Shown piece after piece: positions 55,127 through 62,872 of a DNA stretch of 64,000 nucleotides (its first letter is position 1; every line of letters begins with the position of its first letter). The notes under the pieces are model-generated. The model ran no database searches. It was not told the origin of the DNA and saw only the letters and a list, made by a program, of their open reading frames with translations. This DNA comes from Brevundimonas sp. UBA6550 (lineage in GTDB: Bacteria > Pseudomonadota > Alphaproteobacteria > Caulobacterales > Caulobacteraceae), in NCBI RefSeq assembly GCF_002434505.1, contig NZ_DJKE01000012.1:310001-374000 (forward strand), in the 5' to 3' direction. The position numbers were made by a program, and so were the translations under genes.

Positions 55127-57069
55127 CAGGCGGCCTCGTCCTGATCCGCGTCGGCGTCGGCCGTGCCGTCGTCGCCCGTCGGCGTGTCGCCGGCGGCGAG
55201 GTGTTCGTCGGTCAGGATGACGGCGCCCTCGTGGGTCCAGTCGAAGCCGTCCTCGCCGAACGCGACGCCATTGTCGTCAAGGAAGCTGGCCAGGATCTGT
55301 GCGGCCAGATCGGCGGCCTGCTCCTCCGTCAGATCGGGGCGGCGGTCGGCGGCGACGGCGGCGATCGCCTCGACGAACTCCTCTTCGCTGGGCGCGTCGG
55401 GTGCGGCGGGCGTCGGGGTCAGGACGCCGCCGGCGGCGTTGGCGGCGACAACGATCATCTGATTGATCGCCAGTTCCTGCTCACTCGGCGCGCCGTAGTG
55501 ATCCCGGGTCTTGACCGTAGTTCCGTTGGCGGCTGCGATGATGCCTGAGGGCAAGGCCTGCCACGGCAAGGGGCGATCGAGGTCGCTGGCGATGCTGACG
55601 ACTTCATCCGGCTGGCCCGCCTCCGGGCGTTCCTGGGCAGCGGTCAGAAGGCGCAGATGGCGCTGGCGCGCTTCGGCCCAAACCGCGTTGCGCGCTGCGA
55701 TTGCGTCGGCGCGGTCCCGGTTCTCCTTATCCCGCTGCTCGGCGGCGGCGCGGGCTGCTTCTGCGAGCGCTGCGCCCTCTTCCGTAAGTTCGCCGATGTC
55801 TTCGAGCCAGGCGGTCAGATAGTGAGTTTCGCTGCTGGGCCACGGGACGTTCCGCGCATTGTTGACCTTGGCCTGTTCGGCTCGCAGGATGGCGTCGCGT
55901 TCCTTGCCGAGAAGGCCTTCCAGCGGGATTGGATCAGCGACAATCAGATGGTTGGCCTGGTAAGCGCGCCTGACCGTGAATCGGCCGACAAGAGGGTTGT
56001 GGGTCTTGGGGCCTTCGAGGCGAAGCGCGCCAATCTCGACAAGCTCTTGCAACTCCCAGGCATCAGCAGCCGACGCGGCGACTACGACCTCATTCCACAA
56101 GTTGCCCGGCGTGCTTTGTGACAGGGCGGCATGGGTCACCTCAATCCACGCGAGGCGGACCGTGGGCGTCATGTTGATCGGCTTCGGCGCATTGTCCTTC
56201 GCCGTCAGCTTCTGGCGGGCGTCGCGCACCGACAGGTGTTTGGGGTCGTCGCGGGGCAGAGTCATGCGCTGCTGGTCGGCCTCTTCCAGCTTCAGGAAGC
56301 GGCGATGCTGCTGGACGTGTTCGGGGGTGTAGCCGAGGCGTTCGGCGATCAGCTTGTTCTCGAAGCCCAGTTCCGCCAGCTGCTCGAAACCCTTGGCCTT
56401 CTCGATCGGGTTCAGCTTGCGACGCAGCAGGTTCTCGGCGATGGCGGCGAAGCGGGTTTCCTTGGCGTCGCGGTCCAGCAGGCGGGTCAGGATCGGCTCT
56501 TCGGCTTCCCAGTCGCCGTCGTTTATCGCCTCGCCGATGGCGCGCCAGCGGCGTTCGCCGGCGACCAGGCGATAGCGGGGCAGGATTTCATCGCCGGCCG
56601 GGGTCGTGACGGTGACGTAGGCGTCCTGAAGGTCGTCCTCGGCCATGGGCCGCACGACCAGGTTCTGAAGCAGGCCGTTCTTGACGATGTCGGCGCGCAG
56701 GGCGTCCAGTTCATCCTTCGCCTCGTCGCTGGTCCAGTCCTGACGGGCGTTGTCCGGATCGGGCAGGATCTGGTCGTGGCGCAGGGCCAGCAGGCCGTCA
56801 GGTAGGGCGTCGCCGCCTTCTGCGGTTTCGGCGCGGTTGATGGCCTCGAGCTGCAACAGGCCGTCCGACGTCAGGCCGTTGGCGAGCGGTTCGGCGAGCA
56901 GCAGGTCGGCGCCTTCGAGGATTTTCAGCGTCTTGGAGAGGTTCGACTTGTCGCGGCCGATGGCGGCTGCAAGCGCGGTCAGGGACGGAAGGGCGCGGCG
57001 GTCGGCGGGTGACGCAAGGGCGCGCAGGACGTCGGCGTTCTGGACGGCGAGGATGTTCAGTTCGAGCAT
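55126..57069 (-). CDS. ParB/RepB-like partition-type protein of the phage
   Basis: A 647-residue protein. The N-terminal about 75 residues contain a helix-turn-helix (LTALAAAIGRDKSNLSKTL). The ParB-type domain at about 95-220 shows the conserved RYRLVAGERRWRAI and ENLLRRKLNPIEKAKGF boxes, followed by a KorB-like helix-turn-helix (LAELGFENKLIAERLGYTPE). The C-terminal 300 residues are unlike chromosomal ParB and end in an acidic tail. No parA is next to it, so a nuclease or regulatory role is as likely as plasmid-style segregation. Confidence 0.85.
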   Translation of the reverse strand: MLELNILAVQNADVLRALASPADRRALPSLTALAAAIGRDKSNLSKTLKILEGADLLLAEPLANGLTSDGLLQLEAINRAETAEGGDALPDGLLALRHDQILPDPDNARQDWTSDEAKDELDALRADIVKNGLLQNLVVRPMAEDDLQDAYVTVTTPAGDEILPRYRLVAGERRWRAIGEAINDGDWEAEEPILTRLLDRDAKETRFAAIAENLLRRKLNPIEKAKGFEQLAELGFENKLIAERLGYTPEHVQQHRRFLKLEEADQQRMTLPRDDPKHLSVRDARQKLTAKDNAPKPINMTPTVRLAWIEVTHAALSQSTPGNLWNEVVVAASAADAWELQELVEIGALRLEGPKTHNPLVGRFTVRRAYQANHLIVADPIPLEGLLGKERDAILRAEQAKVNNARNVPWPSSETHYLTAWLEDIGELTEEGAALAEAARAAAEQRDKENRDRADAIAARNAVWAEARQRHLRLLTAAQERPEAGQPDEVVSIASDLDRPLPWQALPSGIIAAANGTTVKTRDHYGAPSEQELAINQMIVVAANAAGGVLTPTPAAPDAPSEEEFVEAIAAVAADRRPDLTEEQAADLAAQILASFLDDNGVAFGEDGFDWTHEGAVILTDEHLAAGDTPTGDDGTADADADQDEAA

Positions 57070-57082
57070 GGTCAGGGTCCGG

Positions 57083-57796
57083 TCAGGCGAAGGCGCGCAG
57101 GGCCAGCAGGGCCGAGGCGATCAGGATGGCGATGATCAGGACGCGGGCGCCGGTGTTGTTTGGGCGCGGGGCCAGCGGCCCGCCGGCGGGGTCGCGGCGT
57201 TCGGCCTCGTCGGCGACATCGTCGAGGCGCAGGGCCGCGCCGAAGGCCCCGGCGAAGGCGTTGTCGGCGCGCAGCCGATGGGCGACGGCCCGCGCCTCGT
57301 CCGACGTCAGCAGGCGGTCGTAGCCCGGCAGGACGACGGCTACGCGGCGTTCGCGGGCGATGTTGCGCGCCGACAGGATGCACGGCTCGGTGTAGCAGGA
57401 CGCCTCAAGCGCCAGGATGCAGTCGGCGACCCGGTCGAGGCCGGGGCGGGCTGACCGCGAAACCGCGGCGTCGATCCGGTGCGCCAGGCGCAGGGTCGAT
57501 TTCGACGATAGCGGCGAGACCTCAGCAGCGCGTGCGATGGCGACCTTCGCTCGCCGCGCGGCGAACAGCATCATATGCCAGTAGCGACGCGCACGACGCA
57601 CGGCATGCTCAACCGTCAGCGCTGCGATCCAGCGGTCGCCCCGGCGTCGTGCTTCGCGGGCGTGGTTCAGTTCATCACGGGCAAGCTCCCGATATCGGGA
57701 TGCAAACTGAGATTCACGATCGGCAATGGTCCGATAATGGTCAGCTAGGTTCAGGCGACGAACCGGGTTTGTCGGGCAGGGCAGGACGTTGGACAT
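57083..57796 (-). CDS. Tail-anchored phage protein of unknown function
   Basis: A 237-residue protein rich in Arg and Ala helices, with a single C-terminal membrane helix (VLIIAILIASALLALRAFA), so it is probably tail-anchored in the inner membrane. It is the first gene of the leftward early operon. The ATG at 57796 is preferred because the frame further upstream runs into the operator sites. No family recognised. Confidence 0.68.
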   Translation of the reverse strand: MSNVLPCPTNPVRRLNLADHYRTIADRESQFASRYRELARDELNHAREARRRGDRWIAALTVEHAVRRARRYWHMMLFAARRAKVAIARAAEVSPLSSKSTLRLAHRIDAAVSRSARPGLDRVADCILALEASCYTEPCILSARNIARERRVAVVLPGYDRLLTSDEARAVAHRLRADNAFAGAFGAALRLDDVADEAERRDPAGGPLAPRPNNTGARVLIIAILIASALLALRAFA

Positions 57797-57823
57797 GGCG
57801 CGGACGCTCCGAAATGAAGCGAA

Positions 57824-57875
57824 GTATGTGCACGGCATACCTAAGAGCGCAATAGAAAATATGCGGAGCGCATAC
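57824..57875. promoter_or_regulatory. Leftward operator pair (OL-like), GTATG-N7-CATAC
   Basis: Two 17-base inverted repeats: GTATG-TGCACGG-CATAC at 57824-57840 and ATATG-CGGAGCG-CATAC at 57859-57875 (one mismatch), 35 bases centre to centre, just upstream of the leftward operon start at 57796. The same word occurs at the cI/Cro switch, so both are likely bound by the element's repressor. Confidence 0.75.
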
Positions 57876-57977
57876 CTACCAGTTGGGCGTCTACGTCAAA
57901 AACGGTCGTCGGATTAGTCGGGGGGACTCGACTCCGCTCCGGAGCTGGCGATTCGTTAACGCGACAGGAGGTGACCA

Positions 57978-58208
57978 ATGGCGAGGAAGACCATTCACTG
58001 TGTCCAGATCTTTTGGCGGGTTGGTGGGCGGCTGGAAGGTGGACCTATCGAACAGTTTCTCACGGAGGATGCCGCGCGGGCCTACGGCGAGTTCAAGGCT
58101 GGCGATGCGTCAGGCGTCGCAGTGTTCACCCTATGCGGAGAGCCCGGAGCGGATCATTGGGATGAGGCGGAGGTGGTCGTCGTGCATGGGGATGCCCCAG
58201 CAGCCTAG
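57978..58208 (+). CDS. Small phage protein of unknown function (76 residues)
   Basis: A strong GGAGGTGA ribosome site precedes the ATG. The sequence (IHCVQIFWRVGGRLEGGP, TEDAARAYGEFKAGD, acidic end) looks like a compact alpha/beta domain. It points rightward from the operator region at 57.8 kb and is separated from the leftward operon by it. Confidence 0.7.
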   Translation: MARKTIHCVQIFWRVGGRLEGGPIEQFLTEDAARAYGEFKAGDASGVAVFTLCGEPGADHWDEAEVVVVHGDAPAA

Positions 58209-58282
58209 GGCCATCTGTTCCGCTCGCGGATAGGCTGTGTAAGATGGATACCTGCACCAATGCAGTGGGCCTTGGAGGGGCA

Positions 58283-58819
58283 ATGAAACATCTTATGCTT
58301 TTAGCGGCCTGCACGGCCTCAGTTGCTGTCGCCAGCTGCGCCACAATGCCAACTTCACCGCCGATTCCGTTGTCTTCGAGTTACGATCCGGCGGAGCAAG
58401 TTATTCGCCCCGGATCCAACTCGATATCAGGAAACGCCGTCCTTCGGACTGTCGGTGGCGATGTTCGGACGTGTGCGGGCTACCCGGTCACCATCGTGCC
58501 CGTGACAGCCTATGCTACCGAGAGGTTCACCGCGATCTATGGAAATTCCCAGAGTGGCTATATTCCGCTCAGCCAGGGAAAGACCTTTAGCCCCGCGAAT
58601 CCTCACTACGAAAACGAAGCGGGCCGGACTGAGACGTGCGACAGTCAGGGCAACTTCTCATTCGCGAACATCGCTGACGGGTCTTACTACATCGTCACGA
58701 TGGTCGTCTGGGGAGTCCCGCAGTCGGCATACTACACCGAGCGTCAAGGTGGCCCATTGTTTCAGAGGGTCGATGTCAGCGGCGGTGAGACCAAGCGAGT
58801 GGTCTTGACCCAAAACTAG
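58283..58819 (+). CDS. Lipoprotein of unknown function, probable phage cargo
   Basis: A 178-residue protein with a lipobox (VASC) at about residue 19 after a hydrophobic signal MKHLMLLAACTASVAV. A GGAGG ribosome site precedes the ATG at 58283. The mature part has Cys pairs (TCAGYPVT, ETCDSQGNF) and resembles a beta-rich transthyretin-like or carboxypeptidase-regulatory fold by pattern (FSFANIADGSYYIVTMV). Composition is A/T-richer than the surroundings. It lies between the two operator regions, where lysogenic conversion genes are often found. Confidence 0.75.
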   Translation: MKHLMLLAACTASVAVASCATMPTSPPIPLSSSYDPAEQVIRPGSNSISGNAVLRTVGGDVRTCAGYPVTIVPVTAYATERFTAIYGNSQSGYIPLSQGKTFSPANPHYENEAGRTETCDSQGNFSFANIADGSYYIVTMVVWGVPQSAYYTERQGGPLFQRVDVSGGETKRVVLTQN

Positions 58820-58860
58820 TGTGAGTTGCGGCTGAGTTCCGATAACCCGGTTCTCAGCCG

Positions 58861-59166
58861 CTAGTCGTTTGTGCCTGTTCGCTTGAAGCTTTCCAACACG
58901 CGAAGAGCTGTTGGTTGATCTTCAGCAGGTATCGCTGCCCAAGTTTCGAGGACGCTGGTCGGCAAATCGTTCGGGTCATGATCTAGCAGCATTCCTGGCG
59001 TCGTCCCGAGCACAGGTGCGATCTTCACCAGCCATTTGTGGGACAGACTCATCCGTCCGACTTCAAGTTGCTGCACAACCGCTTTGGTTGAGTCGATCGC
59101 CGCAGCCACCTCGTCCAGCGTCATGTGCCGGAACTTCCGCCAAGCGCGCAGATAGTTATGCTCCAT
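58861..59166 (-). CDS. cI-like repressor with XRE helix-turn-helix
   Basis: A 101-residue DNA-binding protein. The helix-turn-helix covers about residues 10-55 (MTLDEVAAAIDSTKAVVQQLEVGR) and the rest is a short acidic and hydrophobic tail suited to dimerisation; there is no LexA-type peptidase domain, so induction by RecA cleavage is unlikely. Divergent from a Cro-like gene with GTATG-N7-CATAC operators between. The open frame upstream of 59166 crosses the operator and is not translated. Confidence 0.82.
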   Translation of the reverse strand: MEHNYLRAWRKFRHMTLDEVAAAIDSTKAVVQQLEVGRMSLSHKWLVKIAPVLGTTPGMLLDHDPNDLPTSVLETWAAIPAEDQPTALRVLESFKRTGTND

Positions 59167-59252
59167 CCATACATTCTGCGCTTGTCGATGGCGGCTGTCG
59201 TTTCGCGCTGCGCATACTTTTGACCTTGCTAGTGAGTATGTTGATAGCATAC
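59156..59252. promoter_or_regulatory. cI/Cro intergenic operator region (OR-like)
   Basis: A perfect site GTATG-TTGATAG-CATAC lies at 59236-59252, 10 bases before the cro start, and a one-mismatch site TTATG-CTCCATC-CATAC at 59156-59172 covers the cI start codon. The same palindrome occurs twice at 57.8 kb. Placement suits repression of cro by cI and control of cI itself. Confidence 0.75.
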
Positions 59253-59262
59253 CTTCGCCTGT

Positions 59263-59529
59263 ATGAAGGTTCCTCCCGACATTAAGGCGGCTGATCTCCA
59301 ACGGATCGGCATCAGCAAGCCCTACTCGCACCAGCTCATTAGCGGTGCGCGGATGCCATCTCTGCCGCTCGCTCTGCGCATCAAGGCTGAGCTTGGCGTG
59401 GCTGTTGAGTGTTGGTCCCATAATGGCGCGGCGTCCTCGTCTTCTGATGACGCGGTTGTGGCGCCCGGCGTCGATCATGGCGCCGAGAAAAGCTTGGCCG
59501 TTTTCTCCCCAGCCGGAGGTGCGGCATGA
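59263..59529 (+). CDS. Cro-like regulator
   Basis: An 88-residue protein whose first 55 residues form a Cro-type helix-turn-helix (IGISKPYSHQLISGARMPSL, ALRIKAELGVAVECW). The tail is Ser/Ala-rich. It is the first rightward gene and probably antagonises the divergent cI-like repressor at the shared operators. Confidence 0.8.
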   Translation: MKVPPDIKAADLQRIGISKPYSHQLISGARMPSLPLALRIKAELGVAVECWSHNGAASSSSDDAVVAPGVDHGAEKSLAVFSPAGGAA

Positions 59530-59837
59530 TCGTTCTGGACCTTCCCTCGACGGCGGCGCTGGCGCTGGTCGCGCTGTGGATTTGGCGAGCCGCGCATAGG
59601 CGCTGGTCGCAGGCCCAACTTCTGCTCAGCGTGGACCTGTTCGAGGATGTCGCCGAACGGAGAGAAGCGGCGGCCGCGCTGGGCCTCAGTCCGAGAGCGC
59701 AGGAACGGCTGCTGCGACGATATTACGGCGCCGCTTCGTGGCGGCTGATCCGAGCGGCCGAGGCGCGCCAAGGGTTGTTCGAACCGGCGGCTGGCTCAGG
59801 CGGGCGGTCGTGCGACCCGGTGCATCGTCATGACTGA
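59526..59837 (+). CDS. Small membrane-anchored phage protein
   Basis: 103 residues; the start overlaps the cro stop by four bases (ATGA). One hydrophobic N-terminal segment (TAALALVALWIWRA) is followed by a charged helical part. Its last third overlaps a possible gene on the other strand, so the true 3' end of coding is slightly uncertain. Confidence 0.6.
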   Translation: MIVLDLPSTAALALVALWIWRAAHRRWSQAQLLLSVDLFEDVAERREAAAALGLSPRAQERLLRRYYGAASWRLIRAAEARQGLFEPAAGSGGRSCDPVHRHD

Positions 59838-59922
59838 GTGCGACCAGATCGATCACCAGGGATGTGAGCGCATGAACCTGACGTTCGAGCGCATCGATGC
59901 GGTTGTCGACGGGGTCGGCCAT
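59686..59922 (-). CDS. Possible 78-residue antisense-strand phage gene
   Basis: Begins MADPVDNRIDALERQVHALT, a short coiled-coil pattern seen in many small phage proteins, and has an excellent GGAGGAAA ribosome site eight to ten bases upstream. It overlaps the preceding plus-strand gene by 152 bases. Support is the ribosome site and the N-terminal sequence; codon pattern cannot separate it from the overlapping frame. Confidence 0.45.
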   Translation of the reverse strand: MADPVDNRIDALERQVHALTSLVIDLVALSHDDAPGRTTARLSQPPVRTTLGAPRPLGSAATKRRRNIVAAAVPALSD

Positions 59923-60020
59923 GAAATTTCCTCCGGTGTTTGGCGACGCGGAGGAAACGCCGAGTCGCGGGCGGGTGGAAGCCCGCTCGCGGCGAAGTGG
60001 TCCAGGCTGGCGAGGGCGGC

Positions 60021-60488
60021 ATGACCCCGACCGAACCCAATCGTTGGCTGAAGCTGAAGACCAAGCTGCTGATCAAGGCGTGCGGCGGGCTGGAAGAGGC
60101 CTCGGCCGCCTGCGAGGCGTCGTGCCGCCCCTATTCGGTGCCGCACCTGTCGCGATGCCAGAAGGTGGAGAAGCCCGACTTCCTGCCGATCGACATCGTG
60201 CATTGCCTGGAAGACTACTGCGGGCAGGCCATTGTGACGGGCGCCATGGCGGCCGCCCGGCCGACCGCGACGGGCGCCGGCTGTATTCGCGACGAGGTCA
60301 GCGACTGGGGCGAGCGCCACGGCGAGCTGTCCAAGGCCGTGCGACAGGCGCTGGCCGGTGACGACTTCATCGACGACCGTGAAGACCAGGCCATCCGCGC
60401 GATCATCGAACGGGGTCGCGACGACATGAACCACATCGAGGCGGCGCTGGATGCGCGGCGTCGGCGCGGATCGGCGGGTGCGGCATGA
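60021..60488 (+). CDS. Phage regulatory-type protein (CII-like size and context)
   Basis: A 155-residue helical protein. Its segment KTKLLIKACGGLEEASAACE followed by SVPHLSRCQ and a long helix resembles phage proteins with a lambda-type helix-turn-helix that occupy the CII position after cro. The ATG at 60021 follows a GAGGGC leader. Function assignment is tentative. Confidence 0.6.
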   Translation: MTPTEPNRWLKLKTKLLIKACGGLEEASAACEASCRPYSVPHLSRCQKVEKPDFLPIDIVHCLEDYCGQAIVTGAMAAARPTATGAGCIRDEVSDWGERHGELSKAVRQALAGDDFIDDREDQAIRAIIERGRDDMNHIEAALDARRRRGSAGAA

Positions 60489-60724
60489 GCGCGAACGGGT
60501 TCAACGGCTGGGGCCTGGGGGTCTGTCCCACGACGCCCGAGGCGGACATGGCGGCGTTCGACGCCCTGCCGCCGGCGGTGCGGGCGCGGTTGCGCGATGC
60601 GCCGGTTCCTATCGCCAGTCAGCCGTTGCTGGCCTTCTGGCGCTCGGATGTCGGCGACGCCGGATCACGGCATGCCGCCCTGTGCGAGACGCTGGACGCC
60701 AAGTTGAGCGGGGCGGCGGCATGA
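60485..60724 (+). CDS. Small phage protein of unknown function (79 residues)
   Basis: Overlaps both neighbours by four bases (ATGA). It starts SANGFNGWGLGVCP, a pattern I have seen in small early genes of alphaproteobacterial phages, but the role is unknown. Confidence 0.68.
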   Translation: MSANGFNGWGLGVCPTTPEADMAAFDALPPAVRARLRDAPVPIASQPLLAFWRSDVGDAGSRHAALCETLDAKLSGAAA

Positions 60725-61176
60725 CCCGGATCGCGGATGTCAGCGCCCATTTCGTCGCCGAGAAACGAGCGATGCGCGCCAGCTGGTCCGCCATCGCGCG
60801 GATGACGGGCTGTTCCGAGACCGCGCTGCGGCGGCGGTTCGAGAACGGGGGCGTGGGGATGCTGGACGGGGCGGCGCCCGCTTCGCAGTTGACGGTGCGG
60901 GAAAAGGCCGAGCTGGCCCTGCAGCGCGCCGGGTTAAGGCGCGACGCCGCCGTGATCGTTGCGCGTCTGTGGCATTCCGGCGGCGGCGTGATTGGAAGTC
61001 AGGATCTGGCGAGGGGCGTTGCTGGCGGGGGTGCGGCCTATGATGAATGCAAGGCCGCCCGCACCGAGGCGAAGACCCGATTGGGTCTGACCTTCCGCGA
61101 CAAGGGATTTGGTCTGACGGAGGGTGATCTGGTCGCCGTGTCGCGTCTGATCGGCGAATGGGAGCGCCGCCCATGA
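60721..61176 (+). CDS. Phage DNA-binding-like protein (helix-turn-helix near N-terminus)
   Basis: 151 residues. A helix-turn-helix at about 12-40 (MRASWSAIARMTGCSETALRRR) resembles resolvase or sigma-4 type motifs. The rest is helical. Start and stop overlap adjoining genes by four bases. Likely regulatory. Confidence 0.65.
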   Translation: MTRIADVSAHFVAEKRAMRASWSAIARMTGCSETALRRRFENGGVGMLDGAAPASQLTVREKAELALQRAGLRRDAAVIVARLWHSGGGVIGSQDLARGVAGGGAAYDECKAARTEAKTRLGLTFRDKGFGLTEGDLVAVSRLIGEWERRP

Positions 61177-61577
61177 ACCGTCGGCCGGCCATCGCGGCGC
61201 GCAAGCCAGCTGGATCGGTGCGCAGCCGGGCGGATTGGCGCGGCCTGGTCGAACTGGCCAAGGCCTGCGCCGACGACGCCGACGCAGGGTCGGAGGATCG
61301 GGAGGCCCAGCTGCGTCTGGCGCACCTGGGCAACCGGGTCAATGCGGCCTCGACCGAGGTGTTCGCGCGCGAGGCCGGGGCGGCGACGACGGACGCCGCG
61401 AAGGCTTTCGTGCTGGCGGCCAAGGCGTTCGCACGGCGCGAGACGCCGGGCGACCTGCGGCGTCGGCTGGCCGCCAGCGTGGCGGGCCTTTCGACCTTTC
61501 TGGATCAGCAACTGACCGGCCTGGCGGACCGGGATTTTCGACAGGCCCATCGCGGCCGTCCGGAGGTGTGGGGATGA
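61173..61577 (+). CDS. Phage protein of unknown function (134 residues)
   Basis: Ala/Arg-rich helical protein (WRGLVELAKACADDADAGSE, DLRRRLAASVAGLSTFLDQQ) with a basic N-terminus. ATGA overlap with the upstream gene. No known motif. Confidence 0.65.
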   Translation: MNRRPAIAARKPAGSVRSRADWRGLVELAKACADDADAGSEDREAQLRLAHLGNRVNAASTEVFAREAGAATTDAAKAFVLAAKAFARRETPGDLRRRLAASVAGLSTFLDQQLTGLADRDFRQAHRGRPEVWG

Positions 61578-61651
61578 GGCTCTTTACGTGGCGCTACCGG
61601 CCCTTGGCCTACTTGAGCGCGGTTTCGCCGTCGCGCCGGAGGCCCGCATGA
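61574..61651 (+). CDS. Possible 25-residue coupled microprotein
   Basis: An ATG overlapping the previous stop (ATGA) opens a 25-codon frame, MRLFTWRYRPLAYLSAVSPS then basic residues, which closes with a TGA overlapping the ATG of the following gene at 61648. Double coupling without losing spacing suggests real translation, whether or not the peptide itself matters. Confidence 0.4.
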   Translation: MRLFTWRYRPLAYLSAVSPSRRRPA

Positions 61652-62298
61652 GCGCGCAGATTTCCGCCGCCCATGTGGCGCTCGCGGTCGTGGCGGCGTG
61701 TCGGATGACGGGGGCGGATCCACAGGCCGTGTTCGGCCCTGCTCATGGCAACAAACGCGCGCGGCTGATCGCGGCGGCGGGCCTGATGACGGCGCTGAAG
61801 CTGAAGCCGCGCGATGTCGCCGAGGTGTTCAAGGTCGATCGGTCGCGGCTGGCCCCGTCCATGCTGCGCAACGCGGACATCGATGCGGATCACCTTCTGA
61901 CCGTCGCCGAAGCGCTGCGGACTGGCGGCGTGCCGGATGGCGCGCGCCCTCAGCCAAAGGCGGCGGACGCGGATGCGTCGGCGCGTAAGCCCTCGCCGGT
62001 TCAGACGCGCCCGGATCGCCCGCTTGCCCCACCGCCTTCGCCCCCGCCACCGCCGCCCGCCCAGCCCCCCGAACCCGATCGCCCCCGTCCCGCCGCGACA
62101 AACCCGGTTCGTTCGCGGCCGACGCCGGCGCCGTCCGGCGCGGTCGAAACGCTGAAGGCCGTCAGCGACAACATGGTGCGCTGGTCGCGGATCTACCTCT
62201 CGCGCGGCGTGCCGATCGGCGACCTGGCTGACCTGTTTGACGTCGACGTCGAGGCGCTGGCTAGCCGCCTGAAGCCCGAACTGGCGAGGGCGGCATGA
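61648..62298 (+). CDS. Two-domain phage DNA-binding-like protein with proline-rich linker
   Basis: A 216-residue protein. The N-terminal domain (about 5-75) has the pattern of a DnaA domain IV or related helix-turn-helix: ARLIAAAGLMTALKLKPRDV followed by AEVFKVDRSRLAPSM. A long Pro/Arg linker (about 95-150) leads to a second short helical domain (DNMVRWSRIYLSRGVPIGDL). GGAGG precedes the ATG at 61648. Role in replication or regulation is inferred from this layout only. Confidence 0.6.
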   Translation: MSAQISAAHVALAVVAACRMTGADPQAVFGPAHGNKRARLIAAAGLMTALKLKPRDVAEVFKVDRSRLAPSMLRNADIDADHLLTVAEALRTGGVPDGARPQPKAADADASARKPSPVQTRPDRPLAPPPSPPPPPPAQPPEPDRPRPAATNPVRSRPTPAPSGAVETLKAVSDNMVRWSRIYLSRGVPIGDLADLFDVDVEALASRLKPELARAA

Positions 62299-62525
62299 CG
62301 CAATATCGCTATCCCAATGGGCAGATCGTCACGGTGATCGAACCCTTCTATCCGGCGTCATGCGACGGATGCGGATGGCAGGGTTCTTCCGGCGACTGCG
62401 GAACCGATAGCTGGGGCGACGACAGCGACGTCTACTGCCCTTCATGTTCGAGGAACGGCGCGGATTGCGGCAAGGCGGCTGAAGCGGCCGTCCGCATCAA
62501 AGCAAGCGGGCAGGCCGAGCCATGA
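62295..62525 (+). CDS. Small zinc-ribbon-like phage protein
   Basis: 76 residues with two Cys pairs, CDGC near residue 23 and CPSC near residue 49, plus extra cysteines between; the arrangement fits a zinc ribbon. Overlaps both neighbours by four bases. Confidence 0.65.
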   Translation: MTQYRYPNGQIVTVIEPFYPASCDGCGWQGSSGDCGTDSWGDDSDVYCPSCSRNGADCGKAAEAAVRIKASGQAEP

Positions 62526-62872
62526 CCGCCGACATCGTCGAATTCCCCGCTCGCCCGGCCGGCGAGCCTGTCCGCGTGCGCCGCGTCGCGGCTGCGGGTG
62601 ACATCGTCGTTGTCTGCCTGAACGCCACCGTCGGGCTGTGGGCGGCCTGGCCCGTCGCCGCCGTCGATGATGACGGGGTGGTGATGGGCGTCACCAGTCG
62701 CGCCGGCAAGATGCTGGGCGTCGGTCGGTTGAACTGCGCGCCGGACGTGCTGGCCTTCCGCGCCGCCGACCATGATCCGGAGGCCTTCGCCGCCCTGCGC
62801 TGGCGGACCTGGATGGATCAGGGCGATGCGGTGATCGCCTTCGCCAAAATCGCGAGGTCGCCAGATGTGTGA
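62522..62872 (+). CDS. Phage protein of unknown function (116 residues)
   Basis: Mixed alpha/beta protein beginning TADIVEFPARPAGEPVRVRR. No family recognised. Overlaps the next gene by eight bases. Confidence 0.62.
   Translation: MTADIVEFPARPAGEPVRVRRVAAAGDIVVVCLNATVGLWAAWPVAAVDDDGVVMGVTSRAGKMLGVGRLNCAPDVLAFRAADHDPEAFAALRWRTWMDQGDAVIAFAKIARSPDV

Noticed and set aside
59201..59217. Fifth GTATG-N7-CATAC candidate
   Set aside because: The right half CATAC is present but the left half (TTTCG) matches at only two of five positions.
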